64,000 nt of DNA from Macrostomum hystrix (Eukaryota > Platyhelminthes > Macrostomidae). A program made the translations under genes and the position numbers. The notes under the pieces were generated by a model that saw only the letters and a list, made by a program, of their open reading frames with translations, had not been told where the DNA came from and did not search any database. The DNA lies in assembly GCA_950097015.1 (NCBI GenBank), contig CATNEN010000014.1, forward strand, positions 124,001 to 188,000. The letters are read 5' to 3'. Every line of letters starts with the position of its first letter. Position 1 is the first letter of the stretch. Below are positions 46,093-56,559 of this stretch, piece after piece.

Positions 46093-47816
46093 GTTCTCCA
46101 AACAGAAGAGAACCTCCATAATACCAGAATGGAGGCTACTTGCAGGCTACCAAACTCGCAGCAAGAAATTTTTGCCCTTTTTCTTTGACAGGAAACCATT
46201 GCCCCCAAATAGCATAGAAACGATGTGTCCATCGTTTTACTCAGCCCAGAAGGCAACAAATATCTCCTGTTACATCTCCTGTTACATGTGGCACGGTAGA
46301 TACATTTAGAAAACTGTTAAACACATTTAGAAAATCGTTGGACACATTTAGAAAATCGTTTAGCACTTTAGAAAACGGTTTCGATCAGTGTTCGTCGAAT
46401 AAAGTTTTATAATTATTATTATTAAATAAGCTATTTTTTTGATCGAATAACGCTTAAAACAATGCTAAAAAAATTTGAAATAATTTACGCTCTTAGCTGC
46501 GCTCAATATTTTTTTCTTGCAGTTCTCAATTGTGATATCGCCTGCAGCTATGCACAAAAATATTTCCTTAGTTTTATTATCGAATTCCCGATACTCGAAA
46601 AAACTTATACTATTTTCTGAAAGGGAGTACAGGAATAATAAAGCTAACAAATATCTGCTTCGACAGTAGCTAACCAAAATCGCTTACTATTTATACTCGA
46701 ACCAAAAATGCCCAAAAAGTACTAATAAATAGGAACTTACGTTTTTAACTGCTGATGTTTAGAAGATTAGAAGAAAAAGAAGCAGTAACAAAACCGATGC
46801 TGAAATTCTACCTGCATTCTACAAAAGCATTAAAGTACTTTACTTCGGAGCTAGATGAAAAGAAAGCGGCACAATGATCGAAGTCGAGACAAGGTTTGAC
46901 AATAGAAAGGCTGCAGTTTTATGGATAGAAAGGAGGAGGAGAGGTCTCGCTAGCATTGAGCATCATAAAAGCCCAATCATGAAATCTGCTATGTACGTTT
47001 TGCGTATTCAAATCAAATCACTCGATCAGCCAAGAGACAAATTTATAAACGTACGTACGGGTCGAAAAGCAGTGACGCAATCCTATTCAATTGAGAGTAT
47101 CGGGCCCTGTTCAGTGCTATACCAATGCACGCGCGGGCGAGAAAAAGCACCGATGCAATCTAATAAAGCTGACAGTGTCCGGCCCTATTCTAATTTAACC
47201 TTGTTTGGCCTCCTATTGAAAGCAATAGGAAAACTCGTTTTTCGAATATTTAATATTGTTAGCATTGAAGCAGACTAACGAAATTTTCAAGGTCTCATGC
47301 CAGTAAAATTTGGCATGTTTAGCAAAAAACGCGATCAAATTTGGTTGAGGCATTTAGCCTGTGTATCGAAATTCCACAGACAGACAGACAGACAGACAGA
47401 CAGACTTTAGAGATTTAGTATAGTTGGATATATAAGACAAGCAAGATTTTCATTTTTAGTATATTAGAATATTTAGTATATTAGATTGCAGTATTCATAT
47501 TTGCAAGTCTTTAAAAATATATAATATTGTATATTGGGCAGTTATTTTTTGCAGCAATTGTAGCAGCCATATTTTCAATTCTTTTAATGTATATAGTATG
47601 TTAAGCAGTCATTTTTGATGGAGATTGCAATAGTCATTTGTAAGACTTGAATGCAATCGATACCATGGGTGTATAATTATAATTGTATAGAAATTCCAAC
47701 ATGTATTCTATGGTGACTGTTTAAAATTTGATTATATGAAAGCAGTCTGAACTTCTTTCTTTTAATGTGTAATGAATTGTCTTCTGCTATCAAATACTTA
47801 TTTAAATTAATTTCAG
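46093..47816. other. no gene recognised
   Basis: Contains three short tandem ACACATTTAGAAAATCGTT-like units at about 46,300-46,380 and a GACA microsatellite with Helitron/RTE-like context at about 47,330-47,420 (AAATTTGGTTGAGGC...GACAGACA...GATTTAGTATAG). The 134-codon frame at 46,874-47,278 shows no domain. Confidence 0.4.
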
Positions 47817-47925
47817 ATGTAGTAAAACACTGTTATGAATCAAAGCACAGGTTTGAACAGCAAGGGGTTGCCACATGAAGCTGAAGGTGACTTGCTATCT
47901 GAAAGAATTATGAGCACTGAAGAAT

Positions 47926-48662
47926 TGTAATAGAGCGAAAATAAGCATACTGTATATTGTATTTGAAATTTGACATTTTCTAAGAAACCAAAATTCAAAT
48001 TCCGATAAATGTTTTACTGCACCGAATGTTTGTTTTACCGCACTCAATTGTTTTACTGTACCCGAATGTTTGTTTTATTGCACCCGAATAATTTCGCATA
48101 AATGTTTGTTATAATTACGAGATAGGAAAAATACTATAAATACACGAGAAGTGAGGGAAAGAAAACTAACCTTGTCAAGAGCGGAAAAACATCCAAAAGA
48201 CTTGAAGGTTCAAATAAGTATCTTTCAGATTAAGTGTTCATAAAAAGAGTTATTCATTTGATATAAAGAGAGATATAAAGAAAGAGCTGTAATCCTTAGA
48301 TCATTGGTAACGCCTTAAAAGCGGACTGAACATTGCAAACCAGAACCTGCTTAACCAGCAAATATATAAATCTATACAATTGCATGAAATACGTACATTA
48401 AAGCTCGGTTACTATATATAAACGCCACCAATTCAGACTTAAATACGCTACCATTAAGAGTTAAGAGCTTTATATTGCATTAAATTATAAGAAAGGTTAA
48501 TAACCACTGTGATAACAAGTAATCGGATATTAAATATTGTGTGACAATCTTATAACAATTTTGATAATAACATTTAAACAGTAAATATAATAGAAAGAGG
48601 CCTGTAACAACTTTGGTGGCATTGTTAGGATATTGTATTGAATAGAGAGAAGCCCTAGGACA
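47926..48662 (+). repeat. 5' LTR (737 bp)
   Basis: Same length as 51624-52360 and no visible difference. Contains a TATA box (CTATAAATAC near 48,134). Confidence 0.95.
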
Positions 48663-48665
48663 ACT

Positions 48666-48680
48666 TTGGTGGCAGCGGAA
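48666..48680 (+). other. primer-binding site of the non-autonomous element
   Basis: TGGTGGCAGCGG just after the 5' LTR would pair with a tRNA ending CCGCTGCCACCA. Confidence 0.65.
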
Positions 48681-48725
48681 AGGATCTAAGAAAACAGCGT
48701 GAAAGTAATAGAACAGTACTCAGAA

Positions 48726-49004
48726 ATGTCACCTCTAATTCTGATCTTAATGGTCATGATGAACCAGCAGCCAGGTCTCCCATCACTATTCGGAAGTCAG
48801 CAGGAGACAGTAAAGAAGACAGCAGGAAGAGGAAGAAGAGAGCATGAAACGATCACGAAGGACAATTTCCACATGTTCAACAGATGCTACATGTGCGGAA
48901 CTCCAGGAACAGCAACAGTGAGGAGAACTGAAGAAGAACAGAAGGACAAAAGACCAGGTTATCATGTGTGCAGAGTCGTCCTAAGACGTTCCGAGAATAA
49001 ATGA
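48726..49004 (+). CDS. small frame of the LTR element, unrecognised
   Basis: About 92 residues from the first in-frame ATG near the primer-binding site. It has one CYMCG motif and a basic C-terminus. No known domain. May not be translated. Confidence 0.3.
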   Translation: MSPLILILMVMMNQQPGLPSLFGSQQETVKKTAGRGRREHETITKDNFHMFNRCYMCGTPGTATVRRTEEEQKDKRPGYHVCRVVLRRSENK

Positions 49005-49658
49005 AGGTTCCCGATAAGAACTCTGAAGGACAAAAACTGAATCTGTAAATAGTGTATAAACATGATTTGTATATAAATTGCGTAAAAAGACTATAAAAAG
49101 AATAAAAAGAAATACAAAAAAATAAGGTGCCTGATTGGGAGAACAAATACATCACAGAAACACAAACACACACACACACATCAATTAATGAAAAGTACAA
49201 AGATGAGACGACGTGAATTCGGTGAAACGAGAAGTCATTGTGAAAATTAGAAGTCGTTGTGACAACGAGAAGTCATGAGAAATATTTGAGAAGCTGTTGA
49301 CAAAAATTAAGAGTGCAAGAGTTACGCTTAACCTGGCCAGCTTAAAGTTCTGACCCAGCTACCGAATGCAAAGAAGTAAAAATTGGAATGTCAATTGTGC
49401 TGTCTAGCCTCATTGAAGGCTCAAGCAAAAAAGAGAACATTTCCAAGAAGGAAGTGGAGAAAAGAGATCAACAGTGGAGACAGTTAATTTAGTCTGCTCC
49501 TGAGATCTAGAGATGCCTCAAATTTGAGAAAGGGGAGAGAAGAGATCAAAAGTGGAGACAGCTAATCTAGTCTGCTCCTAAGATCTAGAGATTCCCCAAA
49601 AGTTGAGAAAATAAGATAAAATGAAATTTCGAGAAGAATCACTGTTTATCTAACCAAC

Positions 49659-50195
49659 ATGACACCCGTACCAAATTCAATTATAAATATCACAGAACAA
49701 TCAGTTAAGGGAGGTCAAAAACCACCTACACAGCCAAAAGTTAAGGGAGGTCAGGCCACCTTAAATAAACAGAATGTAATTGTCATTAATGAAGAAGAAG
49801 ACGAATCCGAAGAAGAAGACAGAATGAGATGGAGAGTTAACATGCCAAATGAGGAATCTGAAGACGAAGTCTATGAAGAACAAGAAGCATTCTCTGACAA
49901 TGAAAGCGAAAGGCAAGAAGAACCGAATGAGTCAGAACGAGACGAAACAGACAGCGAAATGGACAGGACTGAAGAAATGAACATGAGTGACTCAGAGATT
50001 GAACATGAAGAAGAAAGAAATGTACATACAGAAGGAGCCCACGGCTATAATCTAAGACCACGAGGTGAGCGCGTGCAGCCAATGGACACGGCAGAGCCTA
50101 CCCCAGGCAGGAGAGGATTGCGTCATACCCAGCCAGTCACACATGGATTTGTGCCCCGCGAGAGGTATAGGCGACACCTAAATTTAGGACAATGA
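49659..50195 (+). CDS. acidic protein of the LTR element, unrecognised
   Basis: 178 residues, starting MTPVPNSIIN. The middle two-thirds is very rich in Glu/Asp/Ser (NEEEDESEEED type). The C-terminus has GYNLRPRGERVQP. The YNLRPR motif is often seen in retroelement polyproteins, here possibly a Gag or Pol tail. It lies in the interior of an element with intact LTRs, in the element's orientation. Function cannot be assigned. Confidence 0.5.
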   Translation: MTPVPNSIINITEQSVKGGQKPPTQPKVKGGQATLNKQNVIVINEEEDESEEEDRMRWRVNMPNEESEDEVYEEQEAFSDNESERQEEPNESERDETDSEMDRTEEMNMSDSEIEHEEERNVHTEGAHGYNLRPRGERVQPMDTAEPTPGRRGLRHTQPVTHGFVPRERYRRHLNLGQ

Positions 50196-50625
50196 AACAG
50201 TAGGGAGCCGAATTAACTCGGATTGACATTTAAAGCAATGTAAAATCATTTAAAGTCAATAAATCACAAAACTAAAAATCGAATAAAATTGAATCTATAG
50301 AAGCTACAAAATTGATTCAAAAACGAATCTACTCAGAATTTAATAATCTTTCAGAAAAGTATAAACTCGATATATAAATACTAAATAATAACATTGAAAA
50401 CGATATTAAAACACATATATATGTGCTGACTAGACAACAGAAGTGTCAAAAGTGAAACCGCAAACCCCCAGGGATGCCGGACACAATGATGCGGTCCAGT
50501 TCCAAGTCAATATATTAAGACCCCCTGAGGCACGAGAAAAGATTATATCTAAGAGCCTTACCAGCTCCATTAAATAACTATATAAAAAGCCTTACAAGCT
50601 TCATTAAGAACAATTAGCAGGAACA

Positions 50626-51447
50626 ATGGACAATAACTTTGATATTCTGGAAGAACTCCTAAAAGGAGATACGAATGTTAGTGATCAGGAAAATGAGCTA
50701 CCAGCGGCGGAGAGAACTGCGACAAGGCCAAAACTGCCCAACGCCACACCAATAGCCCCCAAACGGGCTAGATCACCGTCACCGGTGGCAATAAAACAAG
50801 TCAGGCTGACTACAGCGAGTCAACCCGCTAGTACCAGTAGCCGACCCAGGTCAATAATCTGCTTAAACACCAGCAGCACGCCGAAGCTAAATACAGGAGC
50901 TACGGCTGGAGCAGCAGCCAAGAGAAACAACCCGGAATCTCGTCAAGAACCGCCGAAGGAGCAGCCGGAGCGGCGCCGACTGTCGCTGCAGTCTGGACGA
51001 TACCAACGGCAGCCAGACCAGCTCAGCGGTCAGCCAGGCACGGATTATCAGCCAGAACAGCCTAGCGGCCAGCCAGCCCAGCGACAGCAACGACCGCCAG
51101 AAGTGCAAAGGCAGCCAAAGGCGCAACAACTAGAGGACAGTGAGCTGCGAGAAAAGACTCACCATGATCTCCGCACTCACATGGAAAAAGTAGGGTTTCA
51201 CACCTACGAGCTGCCTTACCCGCAGCGACAAGCTGTCTGGAGCACTCTGGACACGCTAAGACAGAGTTTCAACCAAGAACAAGCGGTGGCCATCGTGCAA
51301 TCGGTGGCGCACCAGATCCAACAGGCCATTACATCAGGTCAATCCGGGACACCGCGCCGGAAACAGCTTAATTGGGAATTTCGATGGATCTTCCGCCAGC
51401 TTGGATGGCCATACTATCGGGCCCTGCCAGCACCTTGCGAATTCTGA
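50626..51447 (+). CDS. Pro/Gln-rich Gag-like protein of the LTR element
   Basis: 273 residues from MDNNFDILEELLKG. The N-terminal half is disordered (Ser/Pro/Gln/Arg-rich with KRARSPSP). The C-terminal 100 residues look folded and helical (THMEKVGFHTYELPYP, LDTLRQSFNQEQAVAIVQSV) and end in an aromatic patch (WEFRWIFRQLGWPYYRAL). Position before the 3' LTR and an RNA-binding-like basic region make a Gag-type role possible, but no zinc knuckle or capsid signature is visible. Confidence 0.5.
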   Translation: MDNNFDILEELLKGDTNVSDQENELPAAERTATRPKLPNATPIAPKRARSPSPVAIKQVRLTTASQPASTSSRPRSIICLNTSSTPKLNTGATAGAAAKRNNPESRQEPPKEQPERRRLSLQSGRYQRQPDQLSGQPGTDYQPEQPSGQPAQRQQRPPEVQRQPKAQQLEDSELREKTHHDLRTHMEKVGFHTYELPYPQRQAVWSTLDTLRQSFNQEQAVAIVQSVAHQIQQAITSGQSGTPRRKQLNWEFRWIFRQLGWPYYRALPAPCEF

Positions 51448-51623
51448 AATTAACTAACTTGTTACTGTTTTAAAAAGGTTTTGGTGTTGTGATTAGCTCC
51501 ACATTTATTATTTTTGTACCTATGATTAGTTTTATAATTTTCTCACTCTGCATATTAAAAAATTTAATTGTTTTCATAAATTTTTACTCTGCATATTCAA
51601 AAATTATGTTTAGGGAGGTCAGT

Positions 51624-52360
51624 TGTAATAGAGCGAAAATAAGCATACTGTATATTGTATTTGAAATTTGACATTTTCTAAGAAACCAAAATTCAAATTC
51701 CGATAAATGTTTTACTGCACCGAATGTTTGTTTTACCGCACTCAATTGTTTTACTGTACCCGAATGTTTGTTTTATTGCACCCGAATAATTTCGCATAAA
51801 TGTTTGTTATAATTACGAGATAGGAAAAATACTATAAATACACGAGAAGTGAGGGAAAGAAAACTAACCTTGTCAAGAGCGGAAAAACATCCAAAAGACT
51901 TGAAGGTTCAAATAAGTATCTTTCAGATTAAGTGTTCATAAAAAGAGTTATTCATTTGATATAAAGAGAGATATAAAGAAAGAGCTGTAATCCTTAGATC
52001 ATTGGTAACGCCTTAAAAGCGGACTGAACATTGCAAACCAGAACCTGCTTAACCAGCAAATATATAAATCTATACAATTGCATGAAATACGTACATTAAA
52101 GCTCGGTTACTATATATAAACGCCACCAATTCAGACTTAAATACGCTACCATTAAGAGTTAAGAGCTTTATATTGCATTAAATTATAAGAAAGGTTAATA
52201 ACCACTGTGATAACAAGTAATCGGATATTAAATATTGTGTGACAATCTTATAACAATTTTGATAATAACATTTAAACAGTAAATATAATAGAAAGAGGCC
52301 TGTAACAACTTTGGTGGCATTGTTAGGATATTGTATTGAATAGAGAGAAGCCCTAGGACA
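51624..52360 (+). repeat. 3' LTR (737 bp)
   Basis: Copy of the 5' LTR. Followed directly by the GAAT duplication and the resumed gene. Confidence 0.95.
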
Positions 52361-52442
52361 GAATTGGCATGTCTATTAAAAAGTAAAAAGCAATCACCAA
52401 GCTCATCTCGTATGTCTAAGACTGCAGCAGCAGTACTACCTC

Positions 52443-52920
52443 AAGCTCAATCTGGTGATGTCGTGGCCAACAATGCAGCTGCTGCTCAATCTCGTGATGT
52501 CGTGGCCAACAATGCAGCTTCTGCTCAATCTGGTGATGTCGTGGCCAACAATGCAGCTGCTGCTCAATCTCGTGATGTCGTGGCCAACAATGCAGCTTCT
52601 GCTCAATCTGGTGATGTCGTGGCCAACAATGCAGCTGCTGCTCAATCTCGTGATGTCGTGGCCAACAATGCAGCTGCTGCTCAATCTCGTGATGTCGTGG
52701 CCAAAAATGCAGCTGCTGCTCAATCTCGTGATGTCGTGGCTAACAATGCAGCTTCTGCTCAATCTGGTGATGTCGTGGCCAACAATGCAGCTGCTGCTCA
52801 ATCTCGTGATGTCGTGGCCAACAATGCAGCTGCTGCTCAATCTCGTGATGTCGTGGCCAACAATGCAGCTGCTGCTCAATCTCGTGATGTCGTGGCCAAC
52901 AATGCAGCTTCTGCTCAATC
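52443..52920 (+). repeat. 39-bp coding minisatellite (13-residue repeat)
   Basis: Twelve tandem copies in frame, with alternating G/R and A/S variants that suggest growth partly by 78-bp dimers. Confidence 0.95.
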
Positions 52921-54464
52921 TGGTGCCAAAACCAGCGCACAAGCTACTACTCTGCAATTTCTTAGCGTATCAAGGAATTCAGATGCTTCTACACCACGAA
53001 CAAGTGCCCGTAAGCGTGGCAATTATGCCCTGTTTAGTCAGTCTGAATATTACAGTTATTTTAACTGTGATTTAGATGCAGAATCTGAAGTAGATGATGT
53101 CGGGGGAAAATGCTGCTTTGCTCTGAAATCTAGCGAAAATATTCAAGTTTCTCGCAATCATGATCCGATGAAAATCTCTCCGCGTCGTGGTATTAACTAT
53201 GTTTGCTATCTCGACGAGACTCATTTGATTAAGGAATCACGTATTTGTGAACACTTCAGTCGACAGCATCCTGCAGAAATGTTAAGGCACGAATAAATTG
53301 AGGACATAAAAAGAACGTTAGTGGATTTCAACACTGAGAAGTTCGGCAGCCTTCCAAATAAGCCGCGCATATCTGGTACCTCTGATGAGCCAAAGAAAGG
53401 ACGTAAAGGAAAGGACTTTCTTTGTCACCTCGACGCAACACATATCATTCGGAAATCAAGGTTTTCTGATCATTTTAAGTACCACCATAAGAAGGAGCTT
53501 GAAAGTACTCCTATGAAAAATCTAATTGAAAAGACCAAGTTAGCAACCATGAAAAGTGTTAGAATTGAACAAATTTCATCTAAACCTCTTTGTCCCGAAT
53601 GTAGCCTTCCAGTGATAAGCTCTCTTTTGAGTCATCTTATGAATTGGCATGAGTATTCCAACGAATATGCTATGAACATTATCCGAGATCAAAAGAAGCA
53701 ACAAGTCGAAGCCGAAGTCCAGAAGTCATGGCATCAGCAGGTTCCAGATCCATCAGCTGGCACATCAGCAACTGATAAGAGCGCAACATTAGTGTATGGC
53801 AAACCACGTTGAAACTTCTAAAAAAAGTCACAAACCATCGTTGGATGACTTTGAGTGTCATCTGCAAACCTACAGTGGATCTAAATTGGTGCTTTCGACT
53901 GCGAAGCAAACCCGCCGTGCGGTGGCCAGAATAATGGCTGAAATCGGAGCATCATCTATTCTGGAATTAATTGATGAACAGCACCACTCTCCAATCACAG
54001 ACTATCTCACGAAAAAAAGTGGCGCCTATTTGGACAGCACAAAAATTTATGTTGAAGGATTAAAGAGAATTGGAGCTTTTCTAAAACGCCACTACAATAG
54101 CCTAATCCAGAAAAGGAACAAAGGTGCAGATCTTGACTCATTCATGTATTGAGTCACAGTGTATTTGAGTTCTGGCAAGCATTCCATTATTAGAAATGAC
54201 AACAATGTACAATTATGACAATGACGCCAGGATTTACTGCGTCACGCACTCGCTTTATGCGTCACAGTCGAAACTTTCCCCATTTTCACTGAAACACAGT
54301 GCGTCACACTCCTGTCATTTTTGACATCCAGCGTCATGTCATTCTTTGCGGATATGTCATGGATGACCCCTCTCCATCCTTGCAGTTGCGCCTAGTCATT
54401 GCAATTGTTAGTCTAGGGGTTCTCTTGTTCTCTCCAACAATTTGACTGCCACAAAGAGACTGTG

Positions 54465-54470
54465 AATAAA
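54465..54470 (+). promoter_or_regulatory. candidate polyadenylation signal of the interrupted gene
   Basis: AATAAA about 310 nt after the last stop. The region before it repeats GCGTCAC/GTCAT-type words. Confidence 0.4.
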
Positions 54471-54479
54471 CAGACACAA

Positions 54480-55540
54480 TGAGTGTTCCACAGAGTTAAA
54501 GACATCTTACAACATGAAGCAGGTATTTCTATGGGCTCTGAGCCTATTTAAATACATTTTTTGAGAGGCATAAGCCAAAATCTTATTTTAACCCCAGGCA
54601 TATCTTTGGCAGAATGTTTTATAATTACAGTCAACTTGTTAACAAATACTAAAATTGTGCATGAATGGTAATAATATTGGCTGAAAATAGAAGGCTGTGC
54701 CTATGGGATGTATTTAATGTTCGAGTTGGTGCGTATTAAGTTTTCAGCTTGTCTATTGTATATTTATTTTTGTCTCCTCTCATTAATGCTCTGCTTTATA
54801 TTTTTCCATGGTACGAGAGTTCATTTTTAAATGCTAAAGTTTTAAAACTTATTATAGTGGTGCCATGAAAGGGGCTATGTTAAGTCACCTATTTTTAGTA
54901 ATATTACAACTCTTCATTCTTTTGTCCTGAGTGGTAGGTTTTATTTTACAGTTTTAAGCGGTTTCCAAGGCATTAGCGTGCCTTTTGCTTTATTCTAGAA
55001 TGTATAAGTGTATTTTGATTTATACATTTTACTCGGTGTGCGCACACTACTTGAAAGGGTGCAGCATTTGCCTACCCATAAAGGCCAGCAAAGTATTGTA
55101 GTTGATAGCTACCTGAGAAAAAAACATGCCAACTTATTTAAGTTTTCAAAAGTTTGGTTTGTTTTTACCTGACTTGATTTGACTTACAAAGTTTACTATG
55201 TACCCGCGCCTCTAGACTTTCAAAGTACTTGGAAAGTATCCAAAGTAGGAGTTCACATGGTTGACTTTGAAAGTTTACAAAGTGTGTTGACCTCATCTGC
55301 ATTCAAGTACTTGGAAAGTATCCAAAGTAGGAGTCACATGGTTGACTTCAAAAGTGTATATTCGATAAAAAATAAATACTATATAATGTTATATAGTAAG
55401 AATATTCAGTAACATTATAATTCTGCAGTATGCTTTTGCAACTGCTGCTGATCAAGGCATTTTAAAGAACTTTTAATATATTAATAATATAATATATAAT
55501 ATAGAGTATACAAAAGAAGGGTATACATAGCACCACAATC
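54480..55540. other. no gene recognised apart from the duplication
   Basis: AT-rich, no domain-bearing frame. Confidence 0.4.
55219..55350 (+). repeat. short tandem duplication (about 45-bp arms, 85 bp apart)
   Basis: AAGTACTTGGAAAGTATCCA...CACATGGTTGACTT occurs at about 55,219 and again at about 55,304 with one-base indel. Confidence 0.85.
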
Positions 55541-55545
55541 TAGTC

Positions 55546-56550
55546 ATATTGGGTTGTTTAAACTTTGAAAATTGCTCTAACAAACAAAATTTATTGCAAA
55601 AAGGGTATACGACCCAAGTAATAGTTTCACACACAATGTGCATCAGTGACTCTTGCCACTTGTGGGTGTGGTCCTCTTCTTCCACTGATGGTGGAGTGAG
55701 TAAATTGCATCTATATAGAATTGCAGCTGAATCTTATCCACAAGAATGTGGTGTACAGCCTCCATGATGCAATCTTGATTCTCATGGACACAGCCCCACA
55801 TGACTTTCTTTAAGCATGGAATAACAGCAGTCACATGGATCCAAGTCTAGTGAATAAGGTGGGTGTGGGATGATGCATGGTAGTGTAGCTTCTCCATAGC
55901 CTCTTGTGTCCTTCTGGCTGTATGAGGTCAAGTGTTGTTATGTAGCAGGAGCAATGGCTTTTGACCACAATGTTTCCTTTTGATGTCTGCACTATAGTCT
56001 AGTTAGGGTCTGAACATAATGCTTAGCATTTACTGTCCAAGAAGTCAATTGTAAAGGGTCCATGACAATCACAAAAAAGCAAAAGCCATGATCTTCAGAG
56101 CATGCAGCTATTGCTACGCCTAAGTGGCAGATCAGATCCCTTGGTTGTCTATAACATCAACTGTGACTTGGTGAGAGATGCAAAGTGGGATATGCTGTTT
56201 GCCATGCACCAGTGCATGCTGGATCTTGATGCATCTAGTCTGTCAGCAATCTGCCAAATAGTGCAGCCAGGATCTTCTTCTAGTAGGCCTAAGTCTAATA
56301 TTTGATCAGGCAACTCCATGGATCTAGATGACCCAGGGGACCATTCTTTGAAAGATAAGGGCCTAGCGGCTAGGCCCTAGCCACATATTGTATACCAGCC
56401 TCAAACTGCTTGAACCACCAATACAATGTCTTTCTGCTGATGGTGTTGGAACCATGAATGTATATTAGGTTAACATGGATTTTGGGACATTTTTGATTGA
56501 GACTCCAAAAGTTAAAAATTGCATAGTGTTGTCCTACCTACAGTTCAAGC
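55546..56550 (-). pseudogene. decayed mariner-type transposase
   Basis: Reading the minus strand in changing frames gives TLYWWFKQFEAG, a DPGCTIWQIADRL helix-turn-helix block, VNAKHYVQTLTRL, a remnant of the second catalytic motif (LLLHNNT.PHTA), HPPYSLDLDPCD (normally HPPYSPDLAPSD, third catalytic Asp), LKESHVGLC and FYIDAIYSLHHQWKKR. These are the Mos1/SETMAR-type mariner landmarks in order. Many stops and shifts make it an old copy. A GTAGGACAACAC stretch at its 5' side may be the decayed terminal repeat. Confidence 0.8.
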
Positions 56551-56559
56551 TTAATTTTA

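Larger units (their letters stand above)
47926..52360 (+). mobile_element. non-autonomous LTR retrotransposon, apparently identical LTRs
   Basis: LTRs at 47926-48662 and 51624-52360 are both 737 bp, start TGTAATAG and end CCTAGGACA. I found no difference between them by eye. A 4-bp target duplication, GAAT, lies at 47922-47925 and 52361-52364. A primer-binding site TGGTGGCAGCGG starts 4 nt after the 5' LTR, and a purine run AGGGAGG precedes the 3' LTR. The 2.96-kb interior has no protease, RT or integrase, so it must be moved by a partner element. Confidence 0.95.
47835..54152 (+). pseudogene. repeat-rich zinc-finger-like gene interrupted by an LTR element
   Basis: The segment 47835-47925 opens with ATG and reads MNQSTGLNSKG...IMSTEE. 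It resumes after the LTR element at 52361 in exactly the same frame (GAA TTG GCA TGT). It then has 12 copies of a 13-residue repeat of the AQSRDVVANNAAA type (52,443-52,920). Two related segments follow (VCYLDETHLIKESRICEHFS and LCHLDATHIIRKSRFSDHFK), then a C-x2-C...H-x4-H stretch (LCPECSLPV...LSHLMNWHEY). A single in-frame TAA (53294-53296) and a frameshift near 53,800 separate it from the last frame (53,796-54,152). That last frame is helical and resembles the core-binding region of tyrosine recombinases. An AG acceptor at 47816 and AATAAA at 54465 frame it. Function unknown; it may itself be element-derived. Confidence 0.7.

Noticed and set aside
46874-47278. 134-residue frame as a gene
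   Set aside because: No domain, no splice or polyadenylation context, and it lies in Helitron/RTE-like repeat sequence.
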